A stretch of 64,000 bases of DNA, taken from Sitta carolinensis (Eukaryota; Chordata; Aves; Passeriformes; Sittidae). The DNA is taken from positions 31,042,690 through 31,106,689 of the forward strand of contig CM063289.1 in assembly GCA_032173965.1 (NCBI GenBank). Reading direction: 5' to 3'. Under the pieces are notes generated by a model, which did no database searches, had not been told where the DNA came from, and was given only the letters and a program-made list of their open reading frames with translations. The position numbers and the translations under genes are program-made. Each line of letters begins with the position of its first letter. Within the stretch, counting starts at the first letter, position 1. Shown piece by piece: positions 35,141 through 47,254 of the stretch.

Positions 35141-35937
35141 CGGCATCGCTGCGGGTACATTTTGAGTGCAGGAGAAGCAGCCTTGAAAAATGTTTTCCAG
35201 CGAGAGTTCTGCTGTCTGGCATAGGAGAGTCAAAGATTAAGATCAAGAGAAAATCACATCATGAATAATTTAGTCCCTAAATTTAGCATCTTATTCTGCA
35301 GAGGCTATTGGAAGGAAGGATGCATTCCCTGGTATTTATCCCGTGCACAGACGCACTGGGAAAAATCCCCAGATATTCAGCTATTGGCTTGATTGTGAAT
35401 TGTCACAATTCCAGTGGTCAGAGCCCTCTGCAGCTGCGGTGTGAGGGCATCGCTCACGCACACGGGGGGGAAAGGAAATGCAGGGAACGACTCTGAGCTG
35501 CTGCAGCCTCGCTGGGATCGCACATGGTCGAGCAGGGAAACAGGAGCTGCAGCTCCTCCTGCTCCCCTGGGGCACAGTGGGCAGCAGCAGCGTGCTCCCC
35601 TGTGCCAGCATCGTGGGCATGGGGAGTGGGAGCAGGGGGGATTCAGGGGGAGCAGGGGCAGGGCACACACAGCGAGCTGGGATGGGTGCCAGCGGCTCCA
35701 GAGCGCCCTGAGGGACAGCCTGGAGGGAGCCTGGCTGTGACCCCACAGCAGTGTCCCACCACAGACAGCATCCCCCAGGAGCTGAGAAAGCAGGGACAGC
35801 GGCTGCAGCGTGGAGTCCTTTGCTTTAGAACCACTTCACAGGCTCAGAGGCCACTGTGAGTTAACTGAGAGGAACAGAAACCCATCCATCTAGAGAGGAT
35901 GGAGACGTGGTACCCACTGCAGCAACGCCTGCCCAGC
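35141..35937. other. unique DNA, no gene seen
   Basis: AT-rich 35210-35410, then GC-rich to the array. No supported exon. Confidence 0.4.
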
Positions 35938-36573
35938 CCCCAGTAACCCCTGCTGACCCCAATAACCCTGCTGACCCCAATAACCCTGCTGATCCAAATA
36001 AAACCTGCTGACCCAAATAACCCTGCTGACCCCAATAACCCTGCTGACCCCAATAACCCTGCTGACCCCAATAACCCTGCTGACACAAATAACCCTGCTC
36101 ACCCAAATAACCCCTGCTGACCCAAATAACCCCTGCTGACCCAAATAACCCTGCTGACCCCAATAACCCTGCTGACCCCAATAACCCTGCTGACCCAAAT
36201 AACCCTGCTGACCCCAATAACCCTGCTGACCCCAATAACCCTGCTGACCCAAATAAAACCTGCTGACCCAAATAACCCTGCTGACCCAAATAAAACCTGC
36301 TGACCCAAATAACCCTGCTGACCCAAATAACCCTGCTGACCCAAATAAAACCTGCTGCCCCCAGTAACCCCTGCTCACCCAAATAACCCTGCTGACCCCA
36401 GTAACCCCTGCTCACCCAAATAACCCTGCTGCCCCCAATAACCCCTGCTGCCCCCAGTAACCCCTGCTGCCCCCAGTAACCCCTGCTGCCCCAGTAACCC
36501 CTGCTGGTCCAATAACCCCTACTGACTCCAGTAACCCCTGCTGCCCCCAGTAACCCCTGCTGCCCCCAGTAAT
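35938..36573. repeat. 18-bp minisatellite (CTGCTGACCCAAATAACC)
   Basis: About 34 units of CTGCTGACCCAAATAACC or CTGCTGACCCCAATAACC, changing towards CTGCTGCCCCCAGTAACCC at the right end. Each typical unit contains TGACCC, the complement of a GGGTCA nuclear-receptor half-site, and AATAACCC. All the typical units are 18 bp, so open frames persist on the minus strand. Confidence 0.95.
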
Positions 36574-37954
36574 TCCCGTTTGTGCCCAGCCTGCCCACAG
36601 CTGTGCTGGCAGCACAGGAACACAGGACAAAGCAGGGGCAGGTGCCCTCACAGCAGCCCCTGGGGTGTCCCCTGGCCACGGGCAGCCCCCCAGGCAGGGC
36701 AGGGCTGCACTGCCCACGGCCATCACAGTCAGCTCTCGGAACTGCAATCTGCTTATTTGTTCACAAACAGCAAAGCACTACCACAGTTCCACCAATTCTT
36801 CATGAAATTGATTAAACAGTGAGAGCAACTCAGTGTTTGGGAATATTAGAAATATATTAGAAAGAAAATTAAAGCATTACAGGATTAGGATTTTTCTGTT
36901 TGAGTTGAGGTTTGCTATAGTTCCATTAAAGTGCTGTTTCACACTGATTAGAGGCAGTGTTGTTCAACTTGTCCTGCTTTTGTTTTTCCAAGTGCAGTGG
37001 CAAAGTGTTGACAGTGAGGTTCAGCTTTGTCATGGGGCTGCTGACAAAGGCACCAGCTTTATACGTCAGGAGGGCACACTCCACTTGCTGGGTCCCTCTC
37101 CTTCACTCTCCTCTGAGCAGCCTTTCTCCCACGGTCTCATTTTTTTTGGCCAGCATCATTAATTCTGTGGAGCACAGGAGCCTTTGTTGCACCTTATTGA
37201 TAAAGTGTTCTCTGTTCGGTATCAGGAGTTGGTCTTCACCAAAAAAAGTCAAAATCCCATCCATGGCAGTTAAATTGTATTAGGGCTATAAAGACTATTA
37301 AATTACAGTGCTGAGTGTGAGGGGGACGGTACCCTGGGCATTTTATCTGAAGGCCAGATTGATCTGTGTTTGCTGTTGGTTGTTCCCACACGCCCTGGCT
37401 GTGCACTGAGCATCCCTGGCAGAGGAGCAGGAGCAGGACTGGGCTGTGTGGGGCTGCTCCCCTCGTGTGAGGGGTCCTGTGGGGGTCAGCAGGGCCTGGA
37501 GCTCCCGGGCTGGGGCAGGAGCAGCTTGGTGCCCACCCCAGCTGGGCACTGCTCATCCCTCTGCCAGCTCCAGCTCCCCAGCACCTCGGCATGGGCGTGT
37601 GGTGAATCCTGCAGAGCTGGCTTTTCCTTCATCTAACTCACGTATTCAGCTCATGGTTCCGTATCAGAAGGCTACAGGAGGCCAACTGTAACATTTAATT
37701 ACTATTTCCCATCTGCTTTTTAGCGCCGCTTTAATTACGAATGGTTAATTTAGTCACGGGGTAAGCTGATCACGGGCAGGGAGTGGCCGGAGCTGGCGCA
37801 GCCAAAACTCCACGCCAGGGTCTCCTCCCAGGAGCGGGGGCAGCCTGAGGGGTGCGCCTGGGATCGCCCCGTGCTGCAGGAGCAGCGCCTTGCTCGGGAT
37901 CCCCGAGAGCTGCCAAGGGCTCTGCACACCGAGAGCTCCCTGGGGCGGTGGGGG
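36574..37954. other. unique DNA, AT-rich centre
   Basis: AT-rich 36760-37330, GC-rich either side, no repeats. The open frames resemble no known protein. Confidence 0.4.
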
Positions 37955-38926
37955 GAGCCCGGGGGGGCTCACAGCCCGCTCGGGGTCTGTGCCCACCCTG
38001 AGCCGGAGCCCGGGGGGGCTCACAGCCCGCTCGGGGTCCCTGCCCACCCTGAGCCGGAGCCCGGCGGGGCTCACAGCCCGCTCGGGGTCCCTGCCCACCC
38101 TGAGCCGCCCCCGGCGGGGCTCACAGCCCGCTCGGGGTCTGTGCCCACCCTGAGCCGGAGCCCGGCGGGGTTCGCAGCCCGCTCGGGGTCCCTGCCCACC
38201 CTGAGCCGGAGCCCGGCGGGGTTCGCAGCCCGCTCGGGGTCCGTGCCCACCCTGAGCCGGAGCCCGGGGGGCTCGCAGCCCGCTCGGGGTCCGTGCCCAC
38301 CCTGAGCCGCCCCCGGCGGGGCTCACAGCCCGCTCGGGGTCTGTGCCCACCCTGAGCCGGAGCCCGGCGGGGTTCGCAGCCTTCTCGGGGTCCGTGCCCA
38401 CCCTGAGCCGGAGCCCGGCGGGGCTCACAGCCCGCTCGGGGTCCCTGCCCACCCTGAGCCGCCCCCGGCGGGGTTCACAGCCCGCTCGGGGTCCGTGCCC
38501 ACCCTGAGCCGCCCCCGGCGGGGCTCACAGCCCGCTCGGGGTCTGTGCCCACCCTGAGCCAGAGCCCGGCGGGGCTCACAGCCCGCTCGGGGTCCGTGCC
38601 CACCCTGAGCCGGAGCCCGGCGGGGTTCGCAGCCTTCTCGGGGTCCGTGCCCACCCTGAGCCGGAGCCCGGCGGGGTTCACAGCCCGCTCGGGGTCCCTG
38701 CCCACCCTGAGCCGGAGCCCGGCGGGGTTCACAGCCCGCTCGGGGTCCGTGCCCACCCTGAGCCGGAGCCCGGCGGGGTTCGCAGCCTTCTCGGGGTCCG
38801 TGCCCACCCTGAGCCGCCCCCGGCGGGGTTCACAGCCCGCTCGGGGTCTGTGCCCACCCTGAGCCAGAGCCCGGCGGGGTTCGCAGCCCGCTCGGGGTCC
38901 CTGCCCACCCTGAGCCGCCCCCGGGG
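37955..38926. repeat. 48/51-bp CpG-rich minisatellite, about 19 copies
   Basis: The unit contains CAGCCCGCTCGGGGTC, a variable CGTG, TGTG or CCTG, CCCACCCTGAGCC, then either GGAGCCCGGCGGGG (51 bp) or GCCCCCGGCGGGG (48 bp), and CTCA or TTCG. Each unit keeps several CpGs, so nearly 1 kb scores like a CpG island. Both unit lengths are multiples of three and lack stops, which explains the open frames on both strands. Confidence 0.96.
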
Positions 38927-39904
38927 CCGGCAGCAGCTCCCGGCCCAGCTGGCTCCAGGCAAGCCAAAAGTGACGGGAGCGAAAGTGAAATTCAAAAGCT
39001 GCTTCCAGCTCCAGCGTCCTTGGTTATTGCTTCCTTCTCGCTCCCTCTGAAATATTTCCTTTTGATATTTTAATTTCTTTTGGGCTGTCTTTAAGGAAGA
39101 ACATTGGGTTGAAACAGATGGTTGTCAGCAAACCAATGCCTGCGAAGCACAATTGAGAATTAGCTACAAAACCCCAAAACTTGGCACCAGCCGAAGCCTC
39201 TTGATATAATTGTCAAAAGAAATCTGGCTTGGAAAAAATTTTTGAATAATATTTTCAAAATTCGAATGGCTGAAACTTTAAACAAACAAAATACACTTTA
39301 TTTGAGTGTGTGCTAGTGGCAATGACGAACCCCAAAGGTCATTGCCAAACGAGCCCCCGTGGCTCACAAAGCCCCCGCTGGAGGCTCTGCCACCGCGGGC
39401 CAGCTGCTGAGCAGCAGGACGAGCTGTCCGAGGAGCTGCCCTCGGCTGGGGAATTTCGATGAGTGCTCTCCATCGTTCCTCCCCCGAGGCTGTGGCCAGC
39501 CCGTGTCCCTGGCTCCGGCACAGCAGGATCTGCTGTCCTGAGAACATCAGAGGGGCAGGGGTGCACCCAGAGCCCCCCCCTTTACCCTGCACACAGAGCT
39601 GCTCATCGGCAGCTTTACTAACAGCCCCTCTCCTCTCTGCATTCTTCAGTTTGCTCACTTGGGCAGGAATCTCCTGTGTGGCCCTGCCGGGCTTGTTGAG
39701 AAGACCAAGAGACAGAAAATGATCCTCCTGTGAGAGGGCACAGGGCCTTCTCCCAGCACCAATGTGTCCCAGGATGAACCTTTCTGCCCTTTTGATCTTC
39801 AGCCGTTATCCTTTCTTCACGGGTGAGGAGATTGTTTCACATGAACCCAGTGTGAATTTATTCCAGGTTGAGAAAATAACTACAGATGAAAACTGTGAGC
39901 ACAG
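38927..39904. other. unique DNA, no gene seen
   Basis: GC-rich then AT-rich (39050-39300), followed by mixed DNA leading to a poly(A) tract. No supported exon. Confidence 0.4.
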
Positions 39905-39945
<41 letters not shown>

Positions 39946-40039
39946 AAAAGAAAAAAGAAAAAAGAAAATAAGAAAAAAAGAAAGAGAGAAAAGAGAAAAG
40001 AAGAAAAGAAGAAAAGAAAGAAAAGAAGAAAAGAAGAAG
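39905..40039 (+). repeat. poly(A)/(GAAAA)n purine tract
   Basis: 39 consecutive A, then GAAAAG-type repeats to 40039, with a single pyrimidine (T at 39969) in 135 bp. Such a homopurine strand can form triplex DNA. A further A-rich CAAAA tract lies at 40080-40115. It might have begun as a retroposon tail, but no polyadenylation signal is seen upstream. Confidence 0.93.
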
Positions 40040-40080
40040 TTTCTCTTCTGGGTTTGCTTCGACATAGGATATTTTATTCA

Positions 40081-40111
<31 letters not shown>

Positions 40112-40194
40112 AAAAACTAAAAAAGTAGCCAGACAGCAAAGCCATTGGCTGCAGAATGGAGCTGTAAGGGAGTGAGAAAGGGGCTCAACATCAC

Positions 40195-40486
40195 CGGCAC
40201 CCAAAGCTGGCAGGCAAGGACTCCGGGTGCGGTCCTTGTGGGAGAGGGGAGAAGCCGGGAGCGGGGGATCGTCCCTGCCCCCAGTCCTGCTGGCACCGCT
40301 GCCCGAGCGAGCGGAGGGAGACGCCCCCTGGAAAGTCCCGGCGTGTCTGACAGCGCCGCTCGGGTCACCCGGGGGTACACCTCCCCGGCCACCGCCTCGG
40401 GGTCCCAGCTCGCTGTGCCTGGCAGCGCGCCTCCTCTGGAGCCCGCAGAGCCTGCGCTGTGCCCGGGGCCCGAGCGGAGACAGAGA
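40195..40486. promoter_or_regulatory. CpG island candidate
   Basis: About 28 CpGs in 290 bp, unique sequence, ending exactly where the (CCAT/CCAC)n array begins. It could mark a promoter, but no TATA box, supported exon or donor was found. Methylation and transcription are unknown. Confidence 0.4.
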
Positions 40487-41232
40487 CCACCCACCCACCC
40501 ATCCATCCACCCATCCATCCACCCATCCATCCACCCATCCACCCATCCATCCATCCATCCTCCACCCACCCACCCATCCCCACCCATCCCATCCACCACC
40601 CACCCACCCACCCATCCACACCTACCCACCCACCCACCCATCCACCCACCCACCCACCCATCCACCCACCCACCCACCCACCCATCCATCCACCCATCCA
40701 CCCATACCATCCACCCATCCTACCCACCCACCCACCACCCACCCACCCATCCACCCATCCATCCCACCCATCCACCCCACCCACCCACCATCACCACCCA
40801 TCCATCCACCCATACCACCCATCCATCCACCCATCCATCCACCCACCCACCCCATCCATCCTCCCACCCCCACCCACCCACCCATCCATCCCCACCCACC
40901 CACCCACCCATCCACCACCCATCCACCCCCACCCACCATCCACCATCCACCCATCCATCCACCACCCATCCACCACACCATCCTCCACCACCCATCCATC
41001 CACCCACATCCATCCACCCACCACCCACCACCTCATCCACCACCCACCCATCCATCACCCACCATCCACCCACCCATCCACCACCCACCCACCCATCCAC
41101 ACCCACCCACCCACCCACCCCACCACCACCCATCCATCCACCACCACCACCACCACCCACCCACACCCACCCCACCCACCACCACCCACCACCACATCCC
41201 CACCCACCACCACCACCCACACCCCCACACCA
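40487..41232. repeat. (CCAT/CCAC)n tetranucleotide-derived array
   Basis: About 745 bp of CCAT, CCAC and CCACCCAT words. The minus strand carries runs such as GGGTGGGTGGGTGGG, which satisfy the G-quadruplex pattern many times over. It also contains many CCACCC boxes (KLF-type). The right half (40900-41232) is more degenerate, richer in CACCAC. Confidence 0.95.
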
Positions 41233-41310
41233 GGGGCCACCCGGCACGGGGCAGCCGGGCACCCACTCACTGCCCGCGGGGAGCGCGGAGCCGGCACAGC
41301 GGTGGAACGG

Positions 41311-42361
41311 GGGCTGGGATGGGATGAGGGATGGGATTGGATGGAGATGGGATAGGCACAGGGGCTGGGCTAGGATGGGATGGACACAGGGGATGGGATG
41401 GAATGGATAGGATAGGCACAGGGGCTGGGATGGAATGGATGTCACAGGGGATGGGATGGGCACAGGAGATGGGATAGGCACAGGGACTGGGCTGGGATGG
41501 ACACAGGGGATGGGATGGGCACAGGAGATGGGATAGGCACAGGGACTGGGCTGGGATGGACACAGGGATGGGATGGGATGGGCACAGGGGCTGGGCTGGA
41601 CAAAGGGTTGGGATGGGCAGGGCACAGGGCTGGGATGCAATGGATGGGCAGGGCACAGGGGCTGGGATGCAATGGGATGGGCAGGGCACAGGGGCTGGGA
41701 TGGGATGGGCTGGGCACAGGGGATGGGATGGGCAGGGCACAGGGCTGGGCTGGGCTGGGCTGGGCTGGGCTGGGCACAGGGGATGGGATGGGCTGGGATG
41801 GGATGGGCTGGGATGGGAATGGGATGGGCTGGGATGGGCTGGGATGGGATGGGCAGGGCACAGGGCTGGGATGCAATGGGATGGGCAGGGCACAGGGCTG
41901 GGCTGGGCTGGGCTGGGCTGGGATGGGCACAGGGGCTGGGATGCAATGGGATGGACACAGGGGATGGGATGGGCAGGGCACAGGGCTGGGCTGGGCTGGG
42001 CTGGGCTGGGATGGGCACAGGGGATGGGATGCAATGGGATGGGCTGGGCTGGGCTGGGATGGGATGGGCTGGGATGGGATGGGCAGGGCACAGGGGCTGG
42101 GATGCAATGGGATGGGCAGGGCACAGGGGCTGGGATGCAATGGGATGGGCAGGGCACAGGGCTGGGCTGGGCTGGGCTGGGCTGGGCTGGGCTGGGCACA
42201 GGGGATGGGATGGGCTGGGATGGGCTGGCTGGGCTGGGCTGGGATGGGCACAGGGGCTGGGATGCAATGGGATGGACACAGGAGATGGGATGGGCAGGGC
42301 ACAGGGCTGGGCTGGGCTGGGCTGGGCTGGGATGGGCACAGGGGATGGGATGGGCAGGGCT
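41311..42361. repeat. GGGAT/GGGCT-rich array with GCAGGGCACAGGG units
   Basis: Mixed GGGAT, GGGCT and GGGCACAGG words with longer recurring blocks (GGGATGCAATGGGATGGGCA). Plus-strand G runs separated by two bases (for example 41784-41850) fit the G-quadruplex pattern. The G-rich strand is opposite to that of the neighbouring 40487-41232 array. Only 78 bp of GC-rich unique DNA separates them. Confidence 0.94.
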
Positions 42362-44075
42362 GAGCAGTGCACACAGACTGGGCAGTGCCCATGAACTCGG
42401 CAGTGCCCACAGCCTGCGGTGGCAGGGGTGGAGCTCCCAATTCGGGGTTCGTGGCTGTGGAACACGCTCTCAGAGCCCTGGTGTGCACACACCAGGGTCC
42501 CTCTGCTCTGGGGCTGTGGTGGGCAGACCGCTCCTCACAGGGCACCCCAAAGCACAGCTCTGCAGTCTCCTGGCTCTGCCTCACACCCGTGTCAGTTCTG
42601 GCTCCTGCTGATCCTGGCCATTGCCTCCTCCCTGCTGGCACGTTTCTCAGCAGTCCCAGCTCACTCGGAGCCCCCGTGGCTGCTCCCCAGCTGGCCACCC
42701 CTGGCTCTGCTGATGAATGTCCTCTGCAGGCAGGATTGCGTTAAGGAGAGGTCCCTATGGCAACTTGCTAGGAATGCGCCCAAGAGCGATGACTTCCTCA
42801 GTTTGATTACATTTTTCCATCATTTAACTGTTTTTAATCCATTTAATTTCTAAGGCATTGCTGGGTATAAGGCAATTCTTCAAAGTTCCTGGGGTAGCGA
42901 ATCGAATTATTTTAGGAAACCTGTTTTGTGGCAGTTACCTTCAGCCAGCAAAGTTATCATCTCCCATGTCAAATGTCTTTAAAGCTTCTGCACCATAAAA
43001 CCACTTCACTTGGCATTAATTGCACCATGGAACTGAAGAATTCGTTACTGGAGATTTCTCACACGAGTTTTTCCATTATTATTTCTGGGCCTGACAAGTG
43101 GTCATTGCTTATGAGAACTTTTTAAGCACAGACAGTAATGCAATTTCTCCTCCTCGGGAACTGACCCATTGTTTCTGGGTTTGTTAAAATTATTATTATT
43201 AATGGCCTGGAGTATTCGACCGAGTCAACTTCATTCCCCTGTGTCCGAGCCATCCAATCATGTGAGTGCCTCTGAGCACTGCTGTCCCTAAGCAGGTGAG
43301 GCAGGACTTGGATTGTCACTGACACTTGGGGATTATTTCCTCCCTTGTTTTTAAATTTACCAACTGGCATCTTCAGCATCGTTGGCTCCCCTGTTCTTTT
43401 CTGCTCCTCCAGGGCCTGTGGGCAAACCTCGGTGTCCACCTTGCTGTCCACACCCCCCTGCTGTCTCTGCTGGGCACAAGGGCAGCACTTCCAGCCCTTC
43501 CCTCCTCATTTCTCACAGCAGTTCAGCACGTGGTGCCAAGTGCCCTCTCTTGCCATCCCCTTCTCTTTTTCCCTTTCGCTTTCTTTCCATCAGTGTGATT
43601 GCTGAAACCTTCTTGTCATTTCCAAAGGGACAGAAGTGTCATCTGTGTTCTGGGACTCCTGGGAGCAGTGCCCTGGCAGGGCTTTGTGCTGCTGCTGGGA
43701 GGTGACTCCGTGTGCCTGTGGATAACATCTCGGGAACCACACGAAAACTCAGAAGAAAGAAAAATAATGTTCTTTGGAAAACAATATGAATTTTTCATTA
43801 AAGCTGCACTCAGGCTGTCTGATGAGTGCTGCGAGGTTATCCCGGCTGGAGAACACCCAGCTGCCACCTGCAGAGCTCTTCTGCCTCTTTTGACATCTTT
43901 AACTTAAAAACTCCTCTGTTCAGTTTTTCCAGCAGCTTCTCTTCAGCATCACCTCTTCTGGCAGCCAGGCCAGAGACCAGGTAACAACTGGCAACTCTCC
44001 AGACATGACTTCCATCAGCCCTGCTCTGCCAGACTCCCAGGTGGAGACAGCAGGGACACGGAGCCAGCCCTGGGC
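42362..44075. other. unique DNA, AT-rich 42750-43200
   Basis: No repeats. The open frames are short and unrecognised. The AT-rich centre contains several ATTA cores. Confidence 0.4.
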
Positions 44076-45019
44076 AGCCCCACAGCCCCCATTCCACAGG
44101 CACAGCCCCCATCCCACAGCCCCCATTCCACAGGCACAGCCCCCATCCCACAGCCCCCATTCCACAGCCCACAGCCCCCATTCCACAGGCACAGCCCCCA
44201 TCCCACAGCCCACAGCCCCCATTCCACAGCCCACAGCCCCCATTCCACAGCCCACAGCCACAGCCCCCATTCCACAGGCACAGCCCCCATCCCACAGCCC
44301 ACAGCCCCCATTCCACAGCCCACAGCCCCCATTCCACAGGCACAGCCCCCATCCCACAGCCCACAGCCCCCATCCCACAGCCCACAGCCCCCATCCCACA
44401 GCCCACAGCCCCCATTCCACAGCCACAGCCCCCATTCCACAGCCCACAGCCTCCATTCCACAGCCCACAGCCCCCATTCCACAGGCACAGCCCCATCCCA
44501 CAGCCCACAGCCCCCATCCCACAGCCCACAGCCCCCATTCCACAGGCACAGCCCCCATCCCACAGCCCACAGCCCCCATTCCACAGCCCACAGCCCCCAT
44601 TCCACAGGCACAGCCCCCATTCCACAGCCCCCATTCCACAGCCCACAGCCCCCATTCCACAGGCACAGCCCCCATTCCACAGCCACAGCCCCCATTCCAC
44701 AGCCCACAGCCCCCATTCCACAGCCCACAGCCCCATCCCACAGCCCACAGCCCCCATTCCACAGCCCCCATTCCACAGCCCCCATTCCACAGCCCACAGC
44801 CCCCATTCCACAGCCACAGCCCCCATTCCACAGCCACAGCCCCCATTCCACAGGCACAGCCCCCATCCCACAGCCCACAGCCCCCATTCCACAGCCCACA
44901 GCCCCCATTCCACAGCCCACAGCCCCCATCCCACAGCCCACAGCCCCCATCCCACAGCCCACAGCCCCCATTCCACACCCCACTCCCCACAGCCCCCATC
45001 CCACAGCCCACAGCCCCCC
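44076..45019. repeat. 21-bp minisatellite (CCCCCATTCCACAGCCCACAG)-type
   Basis: About 45 units with CCCCCATTCCACAG or CCCCCATCCCACAG joined by CCCACAG or GCACAG spacers, so spacing varies from 14 to 21 bp. Most units contain CATTCCA, which equals the core of the TEAD recognition site. Open frames on both strands are repeat artefacts. Confidence 0.95.
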
Positions 45020-45152
45020 ACGATGCTCGTGTGGCCAGGCTGCACCTCAGCTGGCAGCCACTGCAAAACAGCTCAGAGCTGGGTTAGGCTGGCAAATGGA
45101 ACAGGAATAAAAGAGGTCCCTGAACTGATTTATCCCCTCCCATGGCAGGTGT
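45020..45152. other. short spacer between array and CR1
   Basis: Unique DNA; nothing else seen. Confidence 0.35.
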
Positions 45153-45450
45153 AGGATCACAGACAGGTTTGGGTTGGGAGGCACCCTAAAACTCATCCCA
45201 TCCCACCCCTCTGCCCTGGCAGGGACCCCTCCCATGTCCCAGGGGCTCCCAGCCCAGTGTCCATCCCAGTGGGCACTGCCAGGGATCCAGGGGCAGCCAA
45301 GGCTGCTCTGGGCACCTGTGCCAGGGCTGCCCCCCCTGCAGGGAAGGATTTCTCCCTAATACCCCCTCGATCCCTGCCCTCTGGCACTGGGAGCCATTCC
45401 CTGTGCCCTGTCCCCCCGGGCCCTTGCCCAGACTCCCCTCAGTCCAGCAG
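45153..45450 (-). mobile_element. CR1 LINE 3'-end fragment, antisense (longest copy)
   Basis: GGATCACAGACAGGTTTGGG, TTGGGAGGCACCCTAAAACT, CCTGGCAGGGACCCC, GGGCACTGCCAGGGATCCAG, GCACCTGTGCCAGGGCTG, GCAGGGAAGGATTTCTCCCT, AATACCCCC and GAGCCATTCCCTGTGCCCTG follow the reversed CR1 3' region in order. It is about 300 bp and the most complete copy in the window, but has no coding part. Confidence 0.9.
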
Positions 45451-46875
45451 CACAACCGTTCCCCTTGCAGGGAAGGGGAACAGGTGGGAAAACCCTGCGG
45501 GCTCTGCGAGTCCACCATTGCCCAATCGACCAACCAGTGCCCTGTCTATAAATATAACATTAGGCGTTATATCACATACCCATAATCAGGAAATCCAGAA
45601 ATTTCCATGGCTATTTAGGCTTGATTTTCCTGGAATCAGCTGATCTGCAGAGCAGCCCTTCCCTGCTGAGCACAAATCCACCCTGTGACTGAACTGCCCC
45701 CACAGCAGGCTGGAACACTAGCAATGGTGCCATGCAAATGTCCTTGATCTTTTGCTAAAAATTCAAAATCCCTTCAACCTAGGCCCATAAAATCTCTAGA
45801 AATGAGTGGTTATGGCAGAAAGACACCTATGTGGCTTTGTGAAGAGAAGCCCTGGAAAGGGCAGTCTGAGGGACAGCTGATGACAGAGGTGTCTGAGCTG
45901 ATGGAACCTGATTAAATTCAGCCTTGAGATAGGAACTGAGTTCAGTGCTGGATCTCACAGAGCACTGGGAGGGACAGCCTGACAGGGATCAAAAGGCACA
46001 GCAAATCTTGTCACAGCCCCTGTGAAGTGAAACCAATGGGTTTTACACAGCGGTGCTCACGGGCTTTTATGTGTGTAAAATCTCAGTCACAACACGGCCC
46101 TGATGTCTTCTTCTTCTTCTTTTAGCTTTCATGATTCTCCTTTGGAAACACACACTGAAATAAAAGCAAAAATAGCACATGCAATGCTATGATATGGACC
46201 AGGTGGCCAGAAATCCCCCACGTGTAAATCATGAGTCAGTGTTTCCTTCTGCACTCTAAGAAAAATTGTCTTTGCAGGATCATCCCTGCAGCCCCAGTGG
46301 GTCTGTAGCTCTGCCTTTCCCCAGTGAAAATTAGGAGAATGAGGCTGGACTCTGACAGACTTTTAGGCTTAACGAGTAAATGCTTGGAAATGCAGCAAAT
46401 TAAATGTATTTGAAGAAATAAGGAAAAAAAAAAACTTGAAGAAAAATTATCATTTCCCAATTCATTAATATTAATACTAGATCTTCAGATGGGAGATGCT
46501 CCTCAAGGCCTGAAGCACGCAGCTTCCCCAGCCCTGCAGCTGCTCAGCAGAGGCAAAAGCTGCTGCAAATCAAAAGCTGCTGCAAATGGCCCCGCTGGGA
46601 AGAGCAGCTACCTCAGCTGGCTCTTGGAGGAACACCTGAAAACAGTTCCCATTTTACGAGGAGCACCTGGGAACACCGTCATTTACTGCCAGCCAGGAAG
46701 AGCCTATGGATGTGTATTGTACAGTGAGGGCCAGCGGGTCGGTGTGGCTGCAGAGGGAAGGACAATTGGAGCTGATCCACCCCGGCCCTGTTCCCTCTGT
46801 CCAAGGTCTGGTTCGGTGCAGCCCAGCATCCCTTTATTGTCCATCACAGGCAGAATCTCAGAGCCACAGGCTGCC
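45451..46875. other. unique DNA, no gene seen
   Basis: AT-rich around 45540-46150 and 46320-46480, with a short (CTT)n at about 46110. A plus-strand open frame begins at 46489 but runs into a CR1 fragment and has no recognisable domain. Confidence 0.4.
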
Positions 46876-46985
46876 TCGGGTTGGGAGGCACCTTCAATTC
46901 CTCCCCTCCCACTGCCCCAGGAGCTCCTGGGCTCTGGATCCAGGGGCAGCCCCAGCTGCTCTGGGAATTCCATGGCAGGGCTGCC
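46876..46985 (-). mobile_element. CR1 LINE 3'-end fragment, antisense, short
   Basis: CGGGTTGGGAGGCACCTTCA, GGGCTCTGGATCCAGGGGCA and CAGCTGCTCTGGGAATTCCA resemble the better-preserved copy at 45153-45450, with an internal deletion. Confidence 0.65.
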
Positions 46986-47254
46986 CGGGGAGCAGCTCCT
47001 GCCCATATCCCTGGCACTCCTGCCCACGCTGCTTGAGCGAGGCTTCCTGGCTCACCCTCCTCGCACGTGTCCCTCCCCCTTCGCAAATCAGTGGCAGATT
47101 GCAAATATTTTGCAATCTAATCTGCTCTAAATGCAGCGCAATAAACTGAAAGATAAAGTGCCAGAAGCCCACGTTTCATTGGCTGTGGGAAGGGAGAGGG
47201 CACCATGCTCAGAGCTCGTTCCCTCCCTCCTGAGTGTCCCCTGTCCCCTCCCGG
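46986..47254. other. unique DNA spacer
   Basis: Less than 300 bp, no structure noted. Confidence 0.35.

Noticed and set aside
35938..36573. Possible interstitial telomeric repeat because of TAACCC in each unit
   Set aside because: The unit is 18 bp with CTGCTGACCC between the TAACCC words; there is no run of TTAGGG or CCCTAA.
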